The notes under the pieces were generated by a model. The model saw only the letters and a list, made by a program, of their open reading frames with translations. It did no database searches and was not told the origin of the DNA. The translations under genes and the position numbers were made by a program. A DNA stretch of 64,000 bases from contig JBBSJP010000022.1 in assembly GCA_038257155.1 (NCBI GenBank), positions 1 to 64,000 of the forward strand. The letters run 5' to 3'. Shown here in pieces: positions 41,351 through 49,270 of the stretch; the first letter of the stretch is position 1; the number at the start of each line of letters is the position of its first letter. Source of the stretch: JANJTY01 sp038257155 (GTDB lineage: Bacteria > Pseudomonadota > Gammaproteobacteria > Xanthomonadales > Xanthomonadaceae).

Positions 41351-42177
41351 TGCTCCCGTGTCACGTTGAGCAGTTCATCGACATCGATGAAGCCGTTCTC
41401 GACCAGTGGCCGCGCATCGGTCTGCACCACGTGACACTGGTTGCAGAAGTAGCGCCGCGCCGAGATTTGCGCCAGCACCTGGCCATCGCGATCCATGAAG
41501 TGGGTGACGCTGACCATCGGCGCCTGGAAGCGCTCGGTGCCGGCACGCGAATGGCAGAGCATGCAGCGGTTGGAATTCCGGTCGACCTGGTAGCCATCGA
41601 TGCTGTGCGGAATCGTGGGCGGCTGTTCCGGCCAGCCACGCTGGCGGCGCTGATCGCTGTCCTGCACCTTGGCCATCGGCGCGGCTGGTGGCTCGGTATC
41701 CAGTGGAGCGCCGCGGCGCAGGGCATCGATCGAGCGATACGGCTGCTCAGGCGCGGCGGGGGCGGTGGATTCGGGGTCCTGGGCGGCGACCGGTGCGGGT
41801 GCGCCGAAGAAAACCGCCAGCAGACAAGTCATCGCGATGGCGGGTACAAGACCCGCCCTCCAAGAGTGCGCAGCGCGCGCGGCGGGCGGGCCTTGTTCCC
41901 CTCTCCCCGCGGGGCGAGGAACCAGGCTTGCGAGCCACTGGCTCGCCTGGTTCCGAGCGCCCTCGCATATGCGAGGGCCGGGGTGTGGGAGGGGGTGAGG
42001 GGCTGTGCGGAGCGAAAGCTGCGGGTTTCGATTGCCCCTCACCCCAACCCGCACCCCGGCCGTCGCTTGCACGACGGCGCTTCGAATTGCACGAGCCAGT
42101 GGCTCGTGAGCGCAATTCGAAGCCCCGCAGGGAGAGGGGCTCGAACATGCGGTTCCGTTTGTCATGTCGTTCTCCAT
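41347..42177 (-). CDS. napB: Periplasmic nitrate reductase cytochrome subunit NapB, with repeat-derived leader extension
   Basis: The C-terminal 160 residues are NapB: diheme motifs CMLCHSRAG and CNQCHVVQT with the conserved PPTIPHSIDGYQVDRNSNRC. It is the electron-transfer partner of NapA. The start at 42177 overlaps the napA stop by one base (TGATG), which is the natural coupled start and gives 276 aa, far longer than the usual 140-160. The extra ~110 residues (Pro/Arg/Ala-rich) are encoded by palindromic repeats at 41839-42143. An internal ATG at 41832 (MTCLLAVFFGAPAPVAAQ) would give a normal 161-aa protein with a short signal peptide lacking basic residues. The frame is open throughout. 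Either internal initiation is used or export is altered. Confidence 0.88.
   Translation of the reverse strand: MENDMTNGTACSSPSPCGASNCAHEPLARAIRSAVVQATAGVRVGVRGNRNPQLSLRTAPHPLPHPGPRICEGARNQASQWLASLVPRPAGRGEQGPPAARAAHSWRAGLVPAIAMTCLLAVFFGAPAPVAAQDPESTAPAAPEQPYRSIDALRRGAPLDTEPPAAPMAKVQDSDQRRQRGWPEQPPTIPHSIDGYQVDRNSNRCMLCHSRAGTERFQAPMVSVTHFMDRDGQVLAQISARRYFCNQCHVVQTDARPLVENGFIDVDELLNVTREH
41839..42143. repeat. Palindromic repeat cluster inserted in the napB leader region
   Basis: Inverted halves: CCCCTCTCC...GGGGTGAGGGGC (41898-42002) and GCCCCTCACCCCAAC...GGGAGAGGGG (42034-42139). Within them are hairpins with a common core: AACCAGGC...CGAGCCACTGGCTCG...GCCTGGTT (41919-41952) and CTTCGAATTGC...CGAGCCAGTGGCTCG...GCAATTCGAAG (42080-42122). 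CCCTCGCATATGCGAGGG follows the first. A short hairpin, GGCGGGT-ACAAG-ACCCGCC (41839-41857), abuts the internal napB ATG. The repeat kinship to 29813 and 62288 is clear. Confidence 0.75.
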
Positions 42178-44669
42178 CACGCCTTCTCGATCCGGCAGGC
42201 GCATTTCTTGAAATCGGTCTGGCGCGAAATCGGGTCGTTGGCGTCGAGCAGCAACTTGTTGATCAGCACGCTGGCGTCGAACCAGGGCACGAAGACCAGG
42301 CCGCGCGGTGGACGGTTTCGTCCACGGGTTTCCACGCGGGCCGTGATCTCGCCGCGCCGCGAAATCAGTCGGGCTTCCTGGCCGCGGCGCAGCCCGCGCG
42401 CGGCGGCGTCGTCCGGGTGCATGAACACCGGCGCCTGCGGAAAGCTCTTGTACAGCTCCGGCACGCGCATCGTCATCGAACCCGAGTGCCAGTGCTCCAG
42501 CACCCGGCCGGTTGACAGCCACAGGTCGTACTCTTCGTCCGGCGACTCGTGCGGTGGTTCGTAGGGCAGGGCCCAGATCACCGCCTTGCCGTCGGCATGG
42601 CCATAGAAGCGATAGCCTTCGCCTTCCGGCACGTAGGGATCGCTTCCCTCGCGGTAGCGCCAGAGCGTTTCCTTGCCGTCGACCACCGGCCAGCGCAGGC
42701 CGCGTACCCGGTGATAGGTGTCGAAGTCGGCGAAGTCCTTGCCCTTGCCGGCACCGAAGCGACGGTATTCCTCGAACAGGCCCTTGTGCACGTAGAAGTC
42801 GAAGGCCTCGGATTCGTCATTGGCGTAGTCGGCGGGAATCTCGTCGCGGCTGAAGGCATCGACCTGGCCATTGGCGAACAGCACCTCGAACAGGGTCTTG
42901 CCGCGGTACTCCGGATTCGCCGCGAGGGTTTCCTCGCTCCAGCATTCGTCGGTAGTAAAGCGCTTGGAAAACTCCATCAGCTGCCACAGGTCCGAGCGCG
43001 CCTCGCCGGGTGCCTTCACCAGCTGCCGCCAGAACTGGGTGCGGCGCTCGGCATTGCCGTAAGCGCCTTCCTTCTCCACCCACATCGCGGCCGGCAGGAT
43101 CAGGTCGGCGGCCTGCGCGGTGACGGTGGGATAGGCATCGGACACGACGATGAAGTTGTCCGGATTGCGGTAGCCGGGCAGGCCTTCCTCGTTGATGTTG
43201 GCGCCGGCCTGGATGTTGTTGTTGACCTGCACCCAGTAGGCATTCAGGCGGCCATCCTTGAGCGCGCGGTTCTGCTCCACCGCGTGGAAGCCGGGCTTGT
43301 CGTGGATGGTGCCGGCCGGCAGCTTCCAGATGCCCTCGGCCTTGGCGCGGTGTTCGGGATTGGTCACCACCATGTCGGCCGGCAAGCGGTGGCTGAAGGT
43401 GCCGACCTCGCGCGCCGTGCCGCAGGCTGAGGGTTGCCCGGTGAGCGAGAACGGGCTGTTGCCGGGCGTGGCGATCTTTCCGGTCAGCAGGTGGATGTTG
43501 TAGACCATGTTGTTGGCCCACACGCCGCGCGTGTGCTGGTTGAAGCCCATGGTCCAGAAGCTGGTCACCTTGATCTTCGGGTCGGCATACAGCTCGGCCA
43601 GCTTCAGCAGCCAGCCGCGCTCCACACCGGTCATCTGCACCGTGTAGTCGAGCGTGTAGGGCTTGACGAATTCTGCGAAAGCGGCGAAGTCGATCGCCGC
43701 GCCGCCATTGGCATCCTTGGCGTTTTTTGCGGCTACCTGCAGCGGATGCTCATCACGCAGGCCGTAGCCGATGTCGGTGTTGCCGCGCATGAAGCGGGTG
43801 TGCTTCTCGACGAACTCGCGGTTGACCTTGCCGCTTTGGATGATGTGGTTGGCGATGTAGTTGAGGATCACCAGATCGGTCTGCGGCTTGAACACGATCG
43901 GGATGTCGGCCAGGTCGAAGCTGCGATGCTCGAAGGTCGACATCACCGCGACCTGCACATGCGGATGCGACAGGCGCCGGTCGGTCAGGCGGGTCCACAG
44001 GATCGGGTGCATCTCGGCCATGTTCGAGCCCCACAGCACGAAGGCATCGGCGTGCTCGATGTCGTCGTACACGCCCATCGGCTCGTCCATGCCGAAGCTG
44101 CGCATGAAGCCCATCACCGCCGAGGCCATGCAGTGACGCGCATTGGGGTCGATGTTGTTGCTGCGGAAGCCACCCTTGAACAGCTTGTTGGCGGCGTAGC
44201 CTTCCCAGATCGTCCACTGGCCGGAGCCGAACATGCCGATCGCGCCCGGGCCCTTTTCCTTCAGCACGCGCTTGAACTGCGCCGCCATCACGTCGAAGGC
44301 CTCGTCCCAACTTACCGCCTCGAACTCGCCGTCCTTGGCGTAGACGCCATTGCGCTTGCGCAGCAGCGGCTGGGTGAGACGGTCCTTGCCGTACATGATC
44401 TTGGAGAGGAAATAGCCCTTGACGCAGTTCAGGCCGCGGTTGACTTCGCTGTGGATGTCGCCGTGCGTGGCCACCACGCGGCCGTCCTTGACCGCGACAT
44501 TGATGCCGCAACCGGTGCCGCAGAAGCGGCAGGGTGCCTTCGACCATTTCAGCTCGGTGACCGGGCGTTCCAGCAGCACGTTTTGGGCGCTGGCCGGCAT
44601 GGCGATGCCGGCCGCGGCGGCCGCGCTGGCGACCGCCGACCGGCGGATGAAGTCACGGCGTGTGGTCAT
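42177..44669 (-). CDS. napA: Periplasmic nitrate reductase catalytic subunit
   Basis: 830 aa from the ATG at 44669. A twin-arginine signal (TRRDFIRRSAVASAAAAAGI) sends the folded protein to the periplasm. The [4Fe-4S] Cys set is CRFCGTGCGINVAVKDGR with the fourth Cys in GLNCVKGYF. The bis-MGD-molybdenum oxidoreductase domain follows, with the Mo-ligand Cys in QPSACGTAREVGTFSHRLPA (split: QPSACGTAREVG, TFSHRLPADM). It reduces nitrate to nitrite with electrons from NapB. Length matches NapA. Central gene of the nap operon; napD overlaps its start. Confidence 0.98.
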   Translation of the reverse strand: MTTRRDFIRRSAVASAAAAAGIAMPASAQNVLLERPVTELKWSKAPCRFCGTGCGINVAVKDGRVVATHGDIHSEVNRGLNCVKGYFLSKIMYGKDRLTQPLLRKRNGVYAKDGEFEAVSWDEAFDVMAAQFKRVLKEKGPGAIGMFGSGQWTIWEGYAANKLFKGGFRSNNIDPNARHCMASAVMGFMRSFGMDEPMGVYDDIEHADAFVLWGSNMAEMHPILWTRLTDRRLSHPHVQVAVMSTFEHRSFDLADIPIVFKPQTDLVILNYIANHIIQSGKVNREFVEKHTRFMRGNTDIGYGLRDEHPLQVAAKNAKDANGGAAIDFAAFAEFVKPYTLDYTVQMTGVERGWLLKLAELYADPKIKVTSFWTMGFNQHTRGVWANNMVYNIHLLTGKIATPGNSPFSLTGQPSACGTAREVGTFSHRLPADMVVTNPEHRAKAEGIWKLPAGTIHDKPGFHAVEQNRALKDGRLNAYWVQVNNNIQAGANINEEGLPGYRNPDNFIVVSDAYPTVTAQAADLILPAAMWVEKEGAYGNAERRTQFWRQLVKAPGEARSDLWQLMEFSKRFTTDECWSEETLAANPEYRGKTLFEVLFANGQVDAFSRDEIPADYANDESEAFDFYVHKGLFEEYRRFGAGKGKDFADFDTYHRVRGLRWPVVDGKETLWRYREGSDPYVPEGEGYRFYGHADGKAVIWALPYEPPHESPDEEYDLWLSTGRVLEHWHSGSMTMRVPELYKSFPQAPVFMHPDDAAARGLRRGQEARLISRRGEITARVETRGRNRPPRGLVFVPWFDASVLINKLLLDANDPISRQTDFKKCACRIEKA

Positions 44670-44934
44670 TGGATACTTCCTCAAGCAGCGTGTCGCGATT
44701 CTCGGCGTGGTGATGCACCAGGCTGACGCCGAGCACGCCGGGCAGGGCGCGCAGGGCTTCAATGCGGTCCATCAGGTCGCCTTCGTATTCGGTCTCGCAC
44801 AGCAGCACGCTGCGACCGCCTTCGCGCAGGGCCAGATCGATCTCCGGCAGCAGGGCGAGTGCGGCATCGATCTGTTCCGCGGCTTCGGGCCGGTGATGCA
44901 GCACCAGGCTGGCGATGTGCAGCATGGTGCTCAT
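44653..44934 (-). CDS. napD: NapA signal-peptide-binding chaperone NapD
   Basis: 93 aa. The start MSTMLHIASLVLHHRPEAAE with IASLVV-type strand, and VLLCETEYEGDLMDRIEALR then GVLGVSLVHHHAE match NapD, which holds the Tat signal of NapA until the cofactor is inserted. It overlaps the napA start by 17 bp and the napF stop by 4 bp. Confidence 0.95.
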   Translation of the reverse strand: MSTMLHIASLVLHHRPEAAEQIDAALALLPEIDLALREGGRSVLLCETEYEGDLMDRIEALRALPGVLGVSLVHHHAENRDTLLEEVSNDHTP

Positions 44935-45455
44935 GCGAAGGCCTCGTGCAGGTCTGCTTCATTCGCGACCAGACCAATGGCGCTGGCAGGGCAGGCCGCA
45001 ACACAGGCGCCGCAGGCAGTGCAACGCGCGTCGTCCAGCACCGGCTGCGCCACGCCGCGATTTGGTGCAAAACTGATTGCGCGTTCCGGGCAGGCATCGC
45101 GGCAGCTGAAGCACACCACGCCCTGTGCGGTGAGACAGGTCTTGCTGATCTTGGCGGTCCAGCGCCAGGCGGCATTGGTCGATGAATCCAACGCGCCTGT
45201 TTCGCAGGCAGCAACGCAGTCACGGCAAAAGCTGCACTCGCCTGCATCGGCAACGCGCTCGGGAAAGCCGCCGTCAGCCTTGGCCAGGATCTGCTCGGGG
45301 CAGGCCGCCACACAGTCGCCGCAGCGCGTGCAGGCATCCAGAAAGCCGAGCTCGTCACGCGCCCAGGGCGGTCGCATGGGCGCATCGGCGCAGCGACCAC
45401 CACGCAAGAGCGCACGACGGGAGCGATTGATGAAGGCCCCATCCAAGCTGCTCAC
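44931..45455 (-). CDS. napF: Ferredoxin-type protein NapF
   Basis: 174 aa from a GTG at 45455, whose GTGA overlaps the napE stop. The start SSLDGAFINRSRRALLRGG is typical of NapF. Cys-rich clusters CTRCGDCVAACPEQI, CSFCRDCVAACETGAL, CFSCRDACPERAI and CTACGACVAACPASAI would hold four [4Fe-4S] clusters. NapF acts in the cytoplasm on NapA maturation. Confidence 0.95.
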   Translation of the reverse strand: MSSLDGAFINRSRRALLRGGRCADAPMRPPWARDELGFLDACTRCGDCVAACPEQILAKADGGFPERVADAGECSFCRDCVAACETGALDSSTNAAWRWTAKISKTCLTAQGVVCFSCRDACPERAISFAPNRGVAQPVLDDARCTACGACVAACPASAIGLVANEADLHEAFA

Positions 45456-45616
45456 ACCCCCGGTGGGCCGTTGAAGATCTGCCAGATCCAGATTGCGAAG
45501 CCATAGCTCGCCACGATACCGACCGCCAGCAGCGGGAAGAACACAACGGTAAGAAACAGGAACATGCGCAGTTCGCGCCGGCGTGTCGTGGCTTCCTTGG
45601 CGAGACCATCTGTCAT
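45452..45616 (-). CDS. napE: Periplasmic nitrate reductase NapE
   Basis: 54 aa with one membrane helix (FLTVVFFPLLAVGIVASYGF) preceded by the TRRRELRMFLFL start of NapE and ending YGFAIWIWQIFNGPPGV. First gene of the nap operon; its precise role is unknown in any organism. Start at 45616 chosen over 45655 because it lines up with the family start. Confidence 0.93.
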   Translation of the reverse strand: MTDGLAKEATTRRRELRMFLFLTVVFFPLLAVGIVASYGFAIWIWQIFNGPPGV

Positions 45617-45693
45617 CACGCATTCCCCGGTGACGAATTGCTGGAGCGAAGCCACCGCGCCGCGCGCTCGCTTCGTCTCACGATGTGCACTCG

Positions 45694-45722
45694 ATCTTAC
45701 GCGGCGCAGCGGTGGCTCTCAA
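45694..45722 (-). promoter_or_regulatory. Candidate sigma-70-type promoter for nap operon
   Basis: On the minus strand: TTGAGA (complement of 45717-45722), 17 nt, TAAGAT (complement of 45694-45699). The spacing is ideal and both boxes match four or five of six consensus bases. It is about 70 bp before napE. No FNR (TTGAT-N4-ATCAA) box was seen near it. Prediction from sequence only. Confidence 0.5.
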
Positions 45723-45741
45723 GCCGAGCAACACAGGTGAC

Positions 45742-46299
45742 TCAGGCGCGAGAGTACGCATCCTGCAGCCAGCCGAGCAGCTCAGCATCAACATCGCTAT
45801 CGGCCTGCACCTTTACCCGATGGGTGCACATGGCGTTGAAACTGCCGGATGCTTCCAGCCTCCCGGATGGCTCCACGCCCTTCAGGTTCAGCCCTATATC
45901 GAGTCGCGCGGCGGTGGAGGGCTGCAGCAGCGCGAACTGCTTGGTGCGTCGCAGGCTGACATATGCCTTCTTGGGCGCAACTTCCACGTCCGGGCCCAAG
46001 CTGCGCACGTGCGCGACTATGCGTTCGTAGAGTGGGCGCAACGCCGCCTTGGCGGCACCGTACTGCGCATCGACCAGGGCTTCGCCTTCCGGTTCATCGG
46101 CACTCTTCAGTGCGGTCATCGCGACCAGATTGGCATAGCCATGGGTCAAGCCATGGTCGGCCTTCAGCGAATCGACCATTGCTTTGTGCTTGCCAAGACC
46201 CGTTCCCCGCGCCAGCACCACCCAGTCAGACAGGGAGCGGCCGGTCTTGGCCTCCAGGTTGCGGATCATGGTCAGTACGGCGGGATCTGTTTCGCTCAT
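45742..46299 (-). CDS. DUF4287 / DUF5655 domain-containing protein
   Basis: 185 aa. The N-terminal half (IRNLEAKTGRSLSDWVVLAR, HKAMVDSLKADHGLTHGYAN) is DUF4287, and the C-terminal half (VAPKKAYVSLRRTKQFALLQ, TAARLDIGLNLKG) is DUF5655, a nuclease- or transport-fold-like domain of unknown role. A common small two-domain cytoplasmic protein in bacteria. It ends close to the nap promoter; transcription could read into nap. Function unknown. Confidence 0.85.
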   Translation of the reverse strand: MSETDPAVLTMIRNLEAKTGRSLSDWVVLARGTGLGKHKAMVDSLKADHGLTHGYANLVAMTALKSADEPEGEALVDAQYGAAKAALRPLYERIVAHVRSLGPDVEVAPKKAYVSLRRTKQFALLQPSTAARLDIGLNLKGVEPSGRLEASGSFNAMCTHRVKVQADSDVDAELLGWLQDAYSRA

Positions 46300-46684
46300 G
46301 AATCAACTCCCTTCGAGGCTCCGGGACTCGTGAACGATTGCCACTTTGTGGCGCTCGTCTGACAACGTCAAGTCACTCGCTTGTGCCGCCTGCAACTACC
46401 ACCATTACAAGCCGTGGCGCCGCATGTCAGCCTGCGATGCGGGCGCGAAGGTTTGCCAGAACCGATCACTGCGCCCGGTACTGACGGTGCCCGGTCGTCG
46501 CGTCAACCACGCCGGGGCCAGCCAGTTTCCTACGCGCGGTACCGCACCGACGCGGGACCGGATCTGACGCACCATGTGAGTCGCACCTTCGCTGCTGCAG
46601 CTCCCGGGAATTGTCCCGACTGCCGGCATCAATCCCCGCCCGGGCGACCAGGCGAGGCCTGTCCTCGGATTTCTGGAGAGCTTC
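46300..46684. other. 385-bp gap before the entericidin gene
   Basis: No convincing gene. It should hold the promoters for the DUF4287 gene (minus) and the entericidin gene (plus). A GGGA-ATTG-TCCC palindrome lies near 46608-46619, with GGAATT followed 16 bp later by TCAAT, a possible stress-sigma-type promoter about 50 bp before the entericidin start. Low certainty. Confidence 0.35.
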
Positions 46685-46858
46685 ATGAACAACATCTGCC
46701 GTAGCTTCACCCTGCTTATGCTCGCCGCTTCCATCACCTTGGGCCTGAGCGCCTGCAATACGTTCCGCGGTATTGGCAAGGACACCCAGGAAGTCGGTGA
46801 AAAGATCGAGGACAAGGCCGAAGAGAAGCAGAACGAACAGCAGCCCAATCGCTCCTGA
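46685..46858 (+). CDS. ecnB: Entericidin A/B family lipoprotein
   Basis: 57 aa, preceded by a GGAGAG ribosome binding site. The start MNNICRSFTLLMLAASITLG is a lipoprotein signal ending in the lipobox LSAC (Cys24). The following CNTFRGIGKDTQEVGEKIED is the diagnostic EcnAB pattern. Entericidins are tiny membrane lipoproteins made in stationary phase, linked with a toxin-antidote pair in enterobacteria; single copies like this are widespread and of unclear function. It lies alone on the plus strand ahead of another small lipoprotein gene. Confidence 0.88.
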   Translation: MNNICRSFTLLMLAASITLGLSACNTFRGIGKDTQEVGEKIEDKAEEKQNEQQPNRS

Positions 46859-47032
46859 GTCGAACGCTCCAGCTCCACCTCGAGACGCTGTACCCGGTTA
46901 GGTGGCACCGCGACACCGCGACACCGCGGCGCCGCCTGACCGTCCGAGCCCGCGCGATGGGCTGCCGTCTTCGGGCATGTGCCCGAGCGCGGCCGTCGCC
47001 GCCGCCATTCCATCTGAAGCAAGGACTTTCCC

Positions 47033-47497
47033 ATGAAAACCACTATCCGCCTCCTGCCTATTGCGGCGGCACTCGCCTTCCTACTCGTCGGCTGTCAGCA
47101 GACTCCTTCCGAGAATGCCAAGGACGTCGCTGAAGCGCGCCAGGACGCCGCTCGCAACGTTTCCGAGGCCAAGCAGGACGCCGCTGAAACCAACAAAGAA
47201 GTCGACCGCGACGTCACAGCGGCGCGCACCGACTATGACGACGCCAAGCAGGGCGCGCGCGTCAAGTTGTCCAAGGTCGAAGCCGACGCGATTGCGAAAA
47301 CCGCGTTGGCCGACTACGACATCGCCACTGCGCGGGCCGATGGCGCATACGAGATCGCCAACGAGAAGTGTGACGTGCTGACCGGCGTCGAGCGGGACTC
47401 CTGCCAGAGCACCGCCGAGGCGAAACATGAGGCTGACCTGGCGGCTGCCGTCGCAGCCCGCGATGAGGCGCTGGTCAGGGCTGATTGGCACGAATGA
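47033..47497 (+). CDS. Alanine-rich coiled-coil lipoprotein, unknown function
   Basis: 154 aa with a lipoprotein signal (LLPIAAALAFLLVGC, Cys21). The mature part is strongly helical and charged, with heptad-like repeats ARQDAARNVSEAKQDAAETN, suggesting a coiled coil; two Cys later (KCDVLTGVERDSC) may pair. It resembles small envelope proteins of the Lpp/YqjD style but no named family was recognised. It follows the entericidin gene by 174 bp and precedes dodecin, suggesting a set of general-stress genes. Envelope location is inferred. Confidence 0.8.
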   Translation: MKTTIRLLPIAAALAFLLVGCQQTPSENAKDVAEARQDAARNVSEAKQDAAETNKEVDRDVTAARTDYDDAKQGARVKLSKVEADAIAKTALADYDIATARADGAYEIANEKCDVLTGVERDSCQSTAEAKHEADLAAAVAARDEALVRADWHE

Positions 47498-47619
47498 GGG
47501 CGTCGGCCGGATTCAGTCGCGGGTCGGCTGTCGGCTTCCCAGACACGCCGCATGAGTCCATCTCCGCGAGCGCTGCAGACGACTGCAGCGCTTCGTCTCA
47601 CACTGCCCAGGAACGAGCC

Positions 47620-47820
47620 ATGTCCATCGCCAAGATCATCGAAATATCATCCGAATCCACCATCAGCTTTCAGGATGCGATCGAGACTGGTATCAAGCGT
47701 GCCGAAGAAACCCTGAAGAATGTCAAGGGTGCCTGGATCGCGGAACAGAAACTGTGCGTCAAGGATGGCCGCATCAGCGCCTATCGGGTCATGATGCGGG
47801 TCAGCTTCGTTCTGAAGTAA
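47620..47820 (+). CDS. Dodecin (flavin-binding dodecamer)
   Basis: 66 aa from the ATG at 47620 (an upstream in-frame start at 47485 overlaps the previous gene). The pattern AKIIEISSESTISFQDAIET, then RAEETLKNVKGAWIAEQKLC and VKDGRISAYRVMMRVSFVL is dodecin. It stores or buffers riboflavin/FMN in the cytoplasm. The flavin-binding Trp (GAWI) is present. A terminator follows. Confidence 0.95.
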   Translation: MSIAKIIEISSESTISFQDAIETGIKRAEETLKNVKGAWIAEQKLCVKDGRISAYRVMMRVSFVLK

Positions 47821-47870
47821 GAAGCTTGTCAGCGCCTGCAGCGGCGCGACATCTGGTCAGTTGGTTTCAA

Positions 47871-47911
47871 AGGACCCCGGGTCGGCAATGCAAAACGCCA
47901 CCCGGGGTCCT
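47871..47911. terminator. Bidirectional hairpin terminator
   Basis: 12-bp perfect stem AGGACCCCGGGT (47871-47882) / ACCCGGGGTCCT (47900-47911), 17-nt loop. Ends dodecin on the plus strand and, read the other way, follows the puuB stop on the minus strand. Short T runs on both sides. Confidence 0.8.
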
Positions 47912-47975
47912 TCGTCTTAGGTCCAGCGAGCCTGCACCCGAACGAATTCGGTTCGGTGTTGAGCCTGAGCTTTCA

Positions 47976-49253
47976 TCACCACAGCGCATCGCGCAGCTTG
48001 AACCAGGCCATGCTGATCGCCAACAACGGCATGCGCAGCAGGCGGCCGCCGGGAAAGTCGTGGTGAGTGATGCGCTCGAACACGTCGAGTCGCTCGTGCT
48101 GGCCACGCATGCATTCGGCGATCAGGCGCCCGGCCAGCTGCGAGGTGTTGATACCGTGGCCGGAATAGCCTTGCGCGAAGTACACATTGGGGTCGAGGCG
48201 TCCCCAGTGCGGCGTACGATTCAAGCTGATGTCGATCATGCCGCCCCAGAGATACTCGATCGCGGCGTCCTCGAGTTGTGGAAACACCTGCTGCATGCGT
48301 CCGCGCATCACCCGGCCCAGACCCGGCGGCGGCAGGTTGGAGTAGCTGGCCCGACCGCCGAACAGCAGGCGGTGATCGGCGCTGAGTCGGAAGTAGTCCA
48401 CGGCCCAGTTGAGGTCTGCCACCGCCATATCGTTGCGGATCAGCGCTCTGGCACGCGCCTCGCCCAGCGGGGCGGTGGCCGCGATGTAGGTGCCAACCGG
48501 CATGATCTTGCGATCCAGCTCGGGCGCAATGCCCCGTACCAGTGCATTGCCGGCCAGCAACACCTGGCTGCAGTGCAGTTCGCCGCTGGCGGTGTGCAGT
48601 ACGGGTTTGCTGCCACGACTCATGCGCTGCACTTTCGACTGTTCGAAGATTCGCACTCCACCCGAGCGCGCTGCCTCAGCCAGACCGAGGCAATACTTCA
48701 ATGGATGCAAGTGGCCGCTGCGCGCATCGAACAGGGCGCCCAGGTATCGCGGTGAATCGAGTTGCTCGCGCAGTTGCTCGCGACCCCACCAGGGCAGGTT
48801 GAATTTGCAGTGCTCAGCCAGATCGGCCTGCCAGGCCTTCAGTTCGTGGACCTGGCGCGGTTTGATCGCCACATGCGCATGTCCCGCCCGCCAGTCGGCG
48901 TCGATGCCATAGCGTGCGCAGCGCTGATGGATCAGGTCGAGGCCTTCAAGCGACCATTGGAAGGCGCGCAGCGCGTCCTCCTCGCCCAGGTGCTTGCGCA
49001 GCTTGGCATGGTCGCAGCTGTAGCCAAAAATGACCTGGCCACCATTGCGCCCGGACGCGCCAAAGCCGACGCGCTCGGCTTCCAGCACGGCAACGCGGTA
49101 TCCAGCCTCGGCCAGCTCCAGCGCGGCAGAGAGTCCGGTGAAGCCGGCTCCGAGAATGCCCACGTCGGCTTCATGCCTCCCTTCCAGCGCGGGTAGAGCG
49201 GGTGATTCGGGGACGCTGGCGGCATACCAGGAGGGAGCGAGTTCGGGACGCAT
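47976..49253 (-). CDS. puuB: Gamma-glutamylputrescine oxidoreductase (FAD)
   Basis: 425 aa from the ATG at 49253. It oxidises gamma-glutamylputrescine to gamma-glutamyl-aminobutyraldehyde. It follows E. coli PuuB in its key blocks: SWYAASVPESP at the start, FAD motif VGILGAGFTGLSAALELAEA, RVGFGASGRNGGQVIFGYSC, RSGHLHPLKYCLGLAEAA, YFAQGYSGHGINTSQLAGRL and PFGGR-type ending FPGGRLLRMPLLA. The other puu genes start 6 kb further on, so this step is physically separate from the pathway cluster. The next gene upstream, an esterase, is 17 bp away. Confidence 0.92.
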   Translation of the reverse strand: MRPELAPSWYAASVPESPALPALEGRHEADVGILGAGFTGLSAALELAEAGYRVAVLEAERVGFGASGRNGGQVIFGYSCDHAKLRKHLGEEDALRAFQWSLEGLDLIHQRCARYGIDADWRAGHAHVAIKPRQVHELKAWQADLAEHCKFNLPWWGREQLREQLDSPRYLGALFDARSGHLHPLKYCLGLAEAARSGGVRIFEQSKVQRMSRGSKPVLHTASGELHCSQVLLAGNALVRGIAPELDRKIMPVGTYIAATAPLGEARARALIRNDMAVADLNWAVDYFRLSADHRLLFGGRASYSNLPPPGLGRVMRGRMQQVFPQLEDAAIEYLWGGMIDISLNRTPHWGRLDPNVYFAQGYSGHGINTSQLAGRLIAECMRGQHERLDVFERITHHDFPGGRLLRMPLLAISMAWFKLRDALW

Positions 49254-49270
49254 GGATCGACGGGTCGTCG

